Of a DNA stretch of 6,306 nucleotides, positions 1-4,993 are shown piece by piece. Under the pieces are notes generated by a model. It was not told the DNA's origin and did no database searches. It saw only the letters and a list, made by a program, of their open reading frames with translations. The first letter of the stretch is position 1. Each line of letters opens with the position of its first letter. Position numbers and translations under genes: made by a program. Source of the DNA: Halieaceae bacterium (GTDB taxonomy: Bacteria; Pseudomonadota; Gammaproteobacteria; Pseudomonadales; Halieaceae); the NCBI GenBank assembly GCA_018666295.1, contig JABIZW010000022.1, positions 1-6,306 on the forward strand. Direction: 5' to 3'.

Positions 1-1079
1 ACCGCCTCGTGAATGTCAGCGACCTTGTAGAGCGCCATGACTGCGGAGAGCTTTTCACCCGAAAATGGGTGTTCGGGTCCGACGCCGTCGTAAGGCACAA
101 TCATGAACTTTCGATCGTCTGGGATCGAGAAGCCGGACATTTGCGCGAGTACTTGCGGCTGTTTAACGACAGCTGCTGTGTTGAGCGCACCGTTATCCCA
201 CAGCACCGACGCAATCTGATCAGCCTCGTCTTTTGAGACGACATGCCCCCCTTCGGCGATAAGATGATTAAGGAGGCTGTCGTAAACCCTCTCGAGCACA
301 ATGACCGAGTTGTCGGCCGAGCACGACGCCGCTAAATCCAGCGTTTTTGAGATCCGAATCTTCTCTGCGGCGTCCACAAGGTCTGCCGTGTCATCAACCG
401 TAATCACCGCGTTTCCTGCACCCACACCGAGAGCGGGAGTGCCACTGGAGTAGGCGGCGGTCACCATGCCTGGGCCGCCGGTTGCGAGTATAAAGTCACA
501 CTGCTTCATCAACGCTTCGGTCTTCTCAATCGACGGTTGTGCCATGGTCTGAACTAAGTCAGCCGGCGCTCCCATCTTGACGAGGGCATCACGCATTTTA
601 TTAACGATCGTCATATTGATGAACTTGGCTCGTGGGTGCGGCGCAATAACGATGGCGTTTCGGCCTTTTACCGCATTGATACTCTTAATGACTGGCGTCG
701 CTTCGGGGTTTGTAGAGGGGGATAGTGCGCCAATGACGCCTATAGGTTTACAAATTTTGATGATATTTCGCTCGAGGTCTTCCTCAATAACACCGACTGA
801 CTTGTCAGGAAGAATGTCCATGAGCGCCGCACGCGTTTTTACTGAGATCTTGGCGAACTTACCGTTGTAGTCGCCCAGTTGCGTCTCATCGAGTGTCTGT
901 TGCGCCAGCGTTTCGGCTACTCCTGGCTGCGCGCATGACCAGACCATGGCTTTGATCAGCTCGTCAACTTGCGCCTGCGTGTAGTCTGCTATTGTGGCTT
1001 GCGCGACTCGTGCGCGTTGAATCAAGACTTCTACTTCGGCCACCTGCTCTGACAGATCGACTGCGTCGTGCGCACCCAT
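1..1079 (-). CDS. Acylating (CoA-dependent) aldehyde dehydrogenase, sulfoacetaldehyde dehydrogenase (SauS)-like, C-terminus cut by window edge
   Basis: Reading the minus strand from the ATG at 1077-1079 gives 359 residues with no stop before the edge; relatives are about 450-470 aa, so roughly 100 residues are missing. Family enzymes interconvert an aldehyde and its acyl-CoA with NAD(P)H through a cysteine thioester in the cytoplasm. Visible motifs: SPSTNPEATP (120-129), the nucleotide-binding ATGGPGMVTAAYSSG (199-213), PALGVGAGN (215-223), the catalytic cysteine C253 in ASCSADNS, and GPEHPFSGEKLS (334-345). The first glycine-rich motifs are shared with the AdhE/EutE group, but SCS(A/S)(D/E)NS around the cysteine and the GPxHPFSGEKLS stretch are, from memory, typical of the SauS branch. 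SauS forms sulfoacetaldehyde from sulfoacetyl-CoA; other substrates are possible. GGGGGA lies about 6 nt before the ATG and supports this start. The gene is divergent from the exported protein gene at 1287. Family is secure, substrate is not. Confidence 0.88.
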   Translation of the reverse strand, partial: MGAHDAVDLSEQVAEVEVLIQRARVAQATIADYTQAQVDELIKAMVWSCAQPGVAETLAQQTLDETQLGDYNGKFAKISVKTRAALMDILPDKSVGVIEEDLERNIIKICKPIGVIGALSPSTNPEATPVIKSINAVKGRNAIVIAPHPRAKFINMTIVNKMRDALVKMGAPADLVQTMAQPSIEKTEALMKQCDFILATGGPGMVTAAYSSGTPALGVGAGNAVITVDDTADLVDAAEKIRISKTLDLAASCSADNSVIVLERVYDSLLNHLIAEGGHVVSKDEADQIASVLWDNGALNTAAVVKQPQVLAQMSGFSIPDDRKFMIVPYDGVGPEHPFSGEKLSAVMALYKVADIHEA

Positions 1080-1120
1080 GGTGTTTCCCCCAAACGCTTA
1101 AGCATTAATTTTGGTGTGAG

Positions 1121-1149
1121 ATTACCACCGTCACTGAACCTTGTGGCAA
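1121..1149 (-). promoter_or_regulatory. Putative sigma70-type promoter of the aldehyde dehydrogenase
   Basis: On the minus strand, TTGCCA (1144-1149; 5 of 6 bases of TTGACA) is separated by exactly 17 bp from GGTAAT (1121-1126; 4 of 6 bases of TATAAT). The expected transcription start is near 1112-1115, leaving a leader of about 35 nt before the ATG at 1079. It is the best-spaced promoter I found in the divergent region. The -10 is weak, which fits dependence on an activator; the tandem repeat at 1153-1183 lies just upstream of the -35. Confidence 0.5.
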
Positions 1150-1152
1150 CTA

Positions 1153-1183
1153 TGCGGACTATTGTGCGGACTATTGTGCGGAC
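1153..1183. repeat. 12-bp tandem repeat, 2.6 copies, candidate regulator-binding site
   Basis: TGCGGACTATTG occurs at 1153-1164 and 1165-1176, followed by the partial copy TGCGGAC at 1177-1183. The last copy reads TTGTGCGGACAA (1174-1185), with complementary TTGT/ACAA ends. The array is flanked by an inverted CCTTGT (1139-1144) and ACAAGG (1182-1187). It begins 3 bp upstream of the -35 of the dehydrogenase promoter, where an activator commonly binds. The repeat is seen directly; the regulatory role is inference, and no regulator gene lies in the window. Confidence 0.6.
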
Positions 1184-1199
1184 AAGGAAATTTCATTTT

Positions 1200-1230
1200 T
1201 TGGGACACGGTTTCGTGAACTGTCGATAAT
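1200..1230 (+). promoter_or_regulatory. Weak candidate promoter for the exported NTF2-like protein
   Basis: GATAAT (1225-1230) matches five of six bases of the -10 consensus. The only upstream partner is TTGGGA (1200-1205; 4 of 6) at a long 19-bp spacing. Transcription would start near 1237 and give a leader of about 50 nt. It is listed because this gene diverges from its neighbour and must have its own promoter; the assignment is tentative. Confidence 0.25.
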
Positions 1231-1272
1231 GTGTGTTCTTATGGGGCGGCGTCATGAGATGAGTCGATGCTT

Positions 1273-1277
1273 GGAGG
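1273..1277 (+). promoter_or_regulatory. Ribosome binding site that decides the GTG start at 1287
   Basis: GGAGG at 1273-1277 is a strong Shine-Dalgarno core. The first in-frame GTG (1281) follows after only 3 nt, too close for efficient initiation. The second in-frame GTG (1287) follows after 9 nt, within the usual range. The start is therefore placed at 1287, two codons downstream of the longest reading. Confidence 0.6.
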
Positions 1278-1286
1278 AAGGTGGCT

Positions 1287-1928
1287 GTGAGACGAATAAT
1301 ACTAATGGGTCTGTTTTTTGCGATGCCGAGTGTGGCGGACGATACCTTGAGTATCGATGCAATTATCGACGCCTACTACGCAGTGATCTCGGGTCCCCAA
1401 GGACATGTTTATGACGCGCAACGTGACGCGTCTATTCATGCCGAGGGCGCATTGATCACTAAGTTTCTTCTTGATGGGTCCGTTCATCGTCATGATCTAG
1501 CCACCGAACAGGCGACGATTGTGTCGCCTTATGAAGCGCCATTTTTTGAGTTTGAGACGGATCGACGGGTGGAGCGCACTGAAAATATTGCGCACGTCTG
1601 GAGCGACTTTGAGGTGCGATCCAAGCCTCAGGGAGAGGTCCTTGACCGCGGCGTTAACAGTATTTCGTTATTTTTTAGAGATCAGCGGTGGTGGATCTCG
1701 TCTTGGTCGACGCAGTATACAGAGGCCAGAATCGAAGTGTCTGAGGCCGCGGTTCCAGCCCAGCTCACAGACCTCAATACGGATCAGTTTGCTGAAGTGG
1801 TGAAGACTATTGTTCAAGACACGCTTCAGGCTTGTGAGGTGCAGGGTGCAATGGAAGGGCGCGCAAAAATGAATCTTGCGGTGGTGGGTGAGGTCAATGC
1901 AAAGCTTGTCTGCAGTTCAGATCAATAA
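1287..1928 (+). CDS. Exported NTF2-like (SnoaL/DUF4440-type) protein of unknown function
   Basis: This encodes 213 residues from the GTG at 1287. The N-terminus is a compact signal peptide: two arginines (R2, R3), a hydrophobic core IILMGLFFAM, and a likely signal peptidase I site after SVA at residue 17, so the mature protein should be periplasmic or secreted. The next ~130 residues resemble the nuclear transport factor 2 fold: YYAVISGPQG near the start, a PFFEFE segment, ERTENIAHVWSDFE in the middle, and a closing RGVNSISLFFRDQRWWISSW. These are typical landmarks of bacterial NTF2-family hypothetical proteins known to me. The last ~50 residues lie outside that domain and carry two cysteines (C183, C209) that could form a disulfide in the periplasm. 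No catalytic residues can be assigned; members include enzymes and ligand-binding proteins. It shares a divergent control region with the dehydrogenase, but a functional link is not shown. Confidence 0.78.
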   Translation: MRRIILMGLFFAMPSVADDTLSIDAIIDAYYAVISGPQGHVYDAQRDASIHAEGALITKFLLDGSVHRHDLATEQATIVSPYEAPFFEFETDRRVERTENIAHVWSDFEVRSKPQGEVLDRGVNSISLFFRDQRWWISSWSTQYTEARIEVSEAAVPAQLTDLNTDQFAEVVKTIVQDTLQACEVQGAMEGRAKMNLAVVGEVNAKLVCSSDQ

Positions 1929-1961
1929 TTCACCGAGCGTGGGTCGAATCAATTTTTTTTT
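1928..1961 (+). terminator. Weak candidate intrinsic terminator after the NTF2-like gene
   Basis: ATTCACC (1928-1934) can pair with GGT-c-GAAT (1942-1949) around a 7-nt loop, with one bulged C. Three bases later comes a run of nine T (1953-1961). The T-run is convincing but the stem is short and partly AU-rich, so termination may be incomplete, leaving read-through into the decarboxylase gene possible. Confidence 0.4.
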
Positions 1962-1962
1962 G

Positions 1963-1989
1963 TTCAGTACCTGAATCTTAAAAGATTCA
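1963..1989 (+). promoter_or_regulatory. Two overlapping inverted repeats just before the decarboxylase ribosome binding site
   Basis: TGAATCTTAAAAGATTCA (1972-1989) is a perfect inverted repeat with 8-base arms and a 2-base centre. Overlapping its left arm is TTCAGTACCTGAA (1963-1975), with 5-base arms and a 3-base centre. The bases TGAA at 1972-1975 belong to both, so the two RNA hairpins would be mutually exclusive. The right hairpin ends one base before the AAGG (1991-1994) that serves the ATG at 2003. It could be a DNA operator or a translational control element; the sequence alone does not decide between them. Confidence 0.5.
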
Positions 1990-2002
1990 TAAGGCAGATA
2001 GG

Positions 2003-3346
2003 ATGCAGTCAGTGCTTTTACACGAAGTAGAGCGTGAGGCGAGTCTGGGCGGTGTGTCCCTGACACAGGTAGCGCGAGAATTTGGGACGCCCCTTTTCGT
2101 CTTCTCTGGAGACGCCCTTCGCGCACGGGTTGACGAGTTCGTCACCGCCTTCGGGTCTGAGTGGCCTCACTTTGAGCTTATGCCCTCGCTCAAAGCCTGC
2201 CCCATTATCGGTGTTCGAGCGCTTTTAACGAAGTTGGACTGTGGTTGTGATGTGTTTGGTCCGGGTGAACTCGAGGGCGCGCTGCGCGCTGGTGTTCCTC
2301 CATCGCGGATCTCTGTGAACGGATCCATTAAAGATCAAGAAATTATTCGAAAGGCCATCGGTTTAGGCGCGCGCATTGTCATTGACAGTCCAAGGGAGGC
2401 GTCTCTTGTCAATCGCATTGCGAAGGACCTGTCGACGGTCGCCCGCGTCATGCTCAGGCTGAAACCAGACCTGACTGACGTGCAGGCCACTTCAGATTTC
2501 GCACCTGACTTACGCATAGCGGATCTGACTCAGCGCATTAAATACGGTATCCCCAATAGCGAGTTAGATGATATTGCGGCTTTGTGGTCAACACTCGATG
2601 CGATTCAACTGGTCGGATTTCATTCTCACATGGGGCGACACAGTAAAGACCTCGCGGTTTGGCAGGCTTGGGTCAGTGCCATCGCCAAAAAGCTTTTGAC
2701 CTTGGAGCCCTTGCTCGGCGATGTCGAAAGTCCGGTTGTTAACATTGGTGGTGGATTTGCCAGCACACTTGATGCTGATCTTGACGTCGTGAATCGAAGT
2801 GGCCAAACGCCGTCGCTGCCAGAATTTGCGAAGGCGATTTGCCAGAGTTTGCGCGAGGGACTGAGTGACTCCAAATACAACTGGTCTGATTGGACACTGG
2901 AGATCGAGCCAGGGCGTGGACTGCACAGTGACACGGGTCTTCACCTCACCACCGTTAGAAATTTAAAAAATGAGCGTTCAGGCGCTGAACAGCGTTGGGC
3001 TGAAGTGGATACCTCGGAGGTGTTTCTGGATCTCCATGGCGTTCCGGATGAGTGTCCGTTGCACTTTCGTTGTGTGAGCAAACGCTCTGCTGATGCAACG
3101 ACCCATTACGACGTCGTGGGTTTGACCTGCAATGCGGAGATGCTGTCCTTGGATACGGCACTACCCGAGCTTGATATCGGTGACGTGCTGGCTATTTATC
3201 CAACGGGGGCTTATATCGAGCCTATGGCTGCGAACTTTAATGCACTGCCGAGACCCGGGTCGGTGATGATTGACCAAGGAAAGGCGCGGCTGATTAAGCA
3301 CCATGAAACCGTGGACGATGTCTTTGCGCGTGACATAATCGAATAA
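2003..3346 (+). CDS. LysA-like fold-III PLP-dependent decarboxylase, substrate unknown
   Basis: The 447-residue protein matches the diaminopimelate/ornithine decarboxylase group (alanine-racemase-like TIM barrel plus C-terminal beta domain). Landmarks in order: FGTPLFVF (27-34); the PLP lysine K64 in PSLKAC; CGCDVFGPGEL (80-90); HSHMGRH (207-213); the phosphate-binding NIGGGF (247-252); EPGRGL (302-307); GLTCNAEM (373-380); and GAYIEPMAANFN (402-413). Family enzymes decarboxylate amino acids as cytoplasmic dimers, with the late cysteine (here C376) supplied by the partner subunit. True diaminopimelate decarboxylases have a Cys-Glu-Ser/Thr motif there, whose glutamate contacts the distal amino-acid centre. 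Here it is Cys-Asn-Ala, so a lysine-biosynthesis role is unlikely. AAGG lies 8 nt before the ATG. The VOC gene follows after 25 bp, consistent with one operon. Family is clear; the substrate cannot be read from the sequence. Confidence 0.85.
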   Translation: MQSVLLHEVEREASLGGVSLTQVAREFGTPLFVFSGDALRARVDEFVTAFGSEWPHFELMPSLKACPIIGVRALLTKLDCGCDVFGPGELEGALRAGVPPSRISVNGSIKDQEIIRKAIGLGARIVIDSPREASLVNRIAKDLSTVARVMLRLKPDLTDVQATSDFAPDLRIADLTQRIKYGIPNSELDDIAALWSTLDAIQLVGFHSHMGRHSKDLAVWQAWVSAIAKKLLTLEPLLGDVESPVVNIGGGFASTLDADLDVVNRSGQTPSLPEFAKAICQSLREGLSDSKYNWSDWTLEIEPGRGLHSDTGLHLTTVRNLKNERSGAEQRWAEVDTSEVFLDLHGVPDECPLHFRCVSKRSADATTHYDVVGLTCNAEMLSLDTALPELDIGDVLAIYPTGAYIEPMAANFNALPRPGSVMIDQGKARLIKHHETVDDVFARDIIE

Positions 3347-3357
3347 TCAAATTGTCC

Positions 3358-3364
3358 AAAGGAG
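3358..3364 (+). promoter_or_regulatory. Strong ribosome binding site for the VOC protein
   Basis: AAAGGAG sits 7 nt before the ATG at 3372, inside the 25-bp gap after the decarboxylase stop. It fixes the VOC start and suggests independent, efficient translation within a shared message. Confidence 0.7.
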
Positions 3365-3371
3365 AGCGCCA

Positions 3372-3857
3372 ATGTCACTGCCTGCGCCAGTAAAGATAAA
3401 AGGTCTGCACCATGTTGCACTGTCAGTCCCAGACCTAGACAAGGCGATTAACTTCTACCAAGCAGCATTTGGTTTCGAGCTGGTTGATCATGAACATCTA
3501 GGGCACAGCGAAGAGGGCGATCGGGTGACGCGTCTCTCGCAGACCGACGTAACGGTGGCCATGTTGCATGCCGGTAATCTTTTTATTGAGCTCTTTGAGT
3601 TTCACAGCCCCACACCTCGGGAGATTGAGCGGCGGATGAATGATTTTGGAATCACGCACTTGTCTTTTGAAGTCGAGAATGTTCACGAGGCCTTTGTCGC
3701 ACTTAAGGCTCATGGAATCCAATGGCACTCGGATCCGATTGATGCAGGCGACGGGTATCTGATGACCTATGGGCGAGACCCGTTCGGTAATGTGATCGAA
3801 ATTCAGCAAGTGCCCGAGGAACGTCCTTACGCGTTTGCTCAGTTACGCGCGCGATAG
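3372..3857 (+). CDS. VOC superfamily (glyoxalase/epimerase/dioxygenase fold) metalloenzyme
   Basis: This 161-residue protein has the two beta-alpha-beta-beta-beta modules of the vicinal oxygen chelate fold. Module one starts GLHHVALSVPDLDKAINFYQ (11-30) and ends FIELFEF (71-77). Module two starts ITHLSFEVENVHEAFVAL (94-111) and ends DPFGNVIEIQQ (136-146). Likely metal ligands are H14, E73, H96 and E143, one from each expected strand position, so the metal site looks intact. The superfamily includes glyoxalase I, methylmalonyl-CoA epimerase, ring-cleavage dioxygenases and antibiotic-binding proteins; length and ligand pattern fit a glyoxalase- or epimerase-like single-unit enzyme, but the reaction cannot be assigned. 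It is probably co-transcribed with the decarboxylase 25 bp upstream and may process its product or a by-product. Its last 19 bp overlap the end of the convergent transporter gene. Confidence 0.82.
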   Translation: MSLPAPVKIKGLHHVALSVPDLDKAINFYQAAFGFELVDHEHLGHSEEGDRVTRLSQTDVTVAMLHAGNLFIELFEFHSPTPREIERRMNDFGITHLSFEVENVHEAFVALKAHGIQWHSDPIDAGDGYLMTYGRDPFGNVIEIQQVPEERPYAFAQLRAR

Positions 3858-4990
3858 GTCCCTTGCATTAAAGTTAGAATGATGACGCACAACGTCATTC
3901 CGCTCAGCGAAATCCAAACCACTGAGGCCAAAGAAAACTGAGCGGCGGTGAGGCCGGCCAGGATCGGCCCCAGTGCAGTTCCCAGTGACTGACTGCCCGG
4001 TGCAAGGACTTCTGCACCGCTATTGCCACTGGCCTCAGCCAAGGCGCCGTAGACGTACGCGATACCGTAGTTCCAAGCGAGTTGATGCACGAGAAACGCG
4101 AGTGCGAAGAGTTGGGTCTGTTGCGTATTAATTAAGACAACTAAACCAATGCTTGCGACCACGGTGGCCAAGACAACGGGTAGGACGCGGCCAAAACGAA
4201 GATCGAGTACTCCGGCTAAAACAGAACCCAACATGCTTAAGGGCAAGACAACGGCGAGCATGATGCCGGTTTGCGACAGCGAGAAGCCTCTTTCACCGCT
4301 TAACGATTCGATAAAAGCCCAGATTGACGAGAGGCCTATTTGGTAGCAAACAAGTGCCAACAGTAGAAGTGCGATGCGCTTTGAGGACCCTGCAGATTTT
4401 GCGGCTGGCGCGGTAGTGGGTGCTGCTGCGCTGACTTGTGTGACGAGTGGCACGCCAAGCAGGACTACTAGACCCAGCAATAGGTATATGTTCTCTACCC
4501 CCATAAGACCGAGTAGCTGCGGTAGTGTGAGCAGGAGAATCGCACTAAAACCGATTTGGGTGACGACGCTGATAGCGATGGCACGGTCGGGGCGTTCGGT
4601 TCGGCACAGAAGGGCGGTGCCTAACGAAAACGCAATACCGTGTCCAAATATGCCAGCAACGACCCTCAGGATAAACACTTGCTGAAAGCTCTCGGTCACC
4701 GCAAGCGCTGCGTAACCCACCACCATTACTGCGCAAGAGAGGCCAATGAGTCGTTTGAAAGAGAAGCGTTTAAGCCACCAGAAACCCGTAAAGCTCGCCA
4801 ACACAATGCCCAATACGTCGGCTGAGGCGATGTAACCCAGCTCGTCGGGACTGAGACTGAATTCAGCGCTCATGACCCCCAGGAAAAAAGGCTGTACGGC
4901 AAAGGGCATGGCTCCCAAGACAACGAGCACCCAATAGCCAACGAGCTGTCGACTTCGATCGCGATGAGCGAGAGCATGCTCGGTGTTCAT
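3839..4990 (-). CDS. MFS transporter, 12 transmembrane segments
   Basis: The 383-residue hydrophobic protein has twelve predictable membrane spans in two sets of six (about 17-39, 51-73, 81-98, 104-127, 136-160, 165-186; then 204-227, 238-262, 268-288, 292-318, 332-352, 354-376). The halves are joined by a hydrophilic Ala/Pro/Ser-rich linker near 187-203. The loop after span 2 (GFWWLKRFSFKR) is a degenerate MFS motif A; its counterpart in the second half, AGVLDLRFGRVL (259-270), is closer to the consensus. This is an inner-membrane secondary carrier; direction and substrate are unknown. It starts 3 bp after the amidase stop and has no recognisable Shine-Dalgarno of its own, so translation is probably coupled to the amidase. 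That pairing suggests it moves the amidase substrate or product. SauU, the proposed sulfoacetate importer, is also an MFS protein, but no sequence feature here proves that identity. Confidence 0.85.
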   Translation of the reverse strand: MNTEHALAHRDRSRQLVGYWVLVVLGAMPFAVQPFFLGVMSAEFSLSPDELGYIASADVLGIVLASFTGFWWLKRFSFKRLIGLSCAVMVVGYAALAVTESFQQVFILRVVAGIFGHGIAFSLGTALLCRTERPDRAIAISVVTQIGFSAILLLTLPQLLGLMGVENIYLLLGLVVLLGVPLVTQVSAAAPTTAPAAKSAGSSKRIALLLLALVCYQIGLSSIWAFIESLSGERGFSLSQTGIMLAVVLPLSMLGSVLAGVLDLRFGRVLPVVLATVVASIGLVVLINTQQTQLFALAFLVHQLAWNYGIAYVYGALAEASGNSGAEVLAPGSQSLGTALGPILAGLTAAQFSLASVVWISLSGMTLCVIILTLMQGTYRARN

Positions 4991-4993
4991 TGA

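Noticed and set aside
577..870. Plus-strand open frame of 97 codons
   Set aside because: It lies wholly antisense to the acylating dehydrogenase, whose reverse translation shows all family motifs through this stretch; the plus frame has no recognisable domain.
1096..1103. Palindrome GCTTAAGC in the leader of the dehydrogenase
   Set aside because: Eight-base palindromes arise by chance at this frequency, and flanking bases do not extend it.
1229..1414. Plus-strand open frame of 61 codons before and over the NTF2-like gene
   Set aside because: It overlaps the start of the NTF2-like gene in another frame, has no Shine-Dalgarno and encodes nothing recognisable.
2588..2944. Minus-strand open frames of about 100-118 codons inside the decarboxylase
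   Set aside because: They are antisense to conserved catalytic blocks (HSHMG, NIGGGF, EPGR) and show no domain or ribosome binding site.
3881..3899. Hairpin ATGACG-CACAA-CGTCAT downstream of the VOC stop as a terminator
   Set aside because: The 6-bp stem is perfect, but no T-run follows on either strand and it lies within transporter codons; probably chance.
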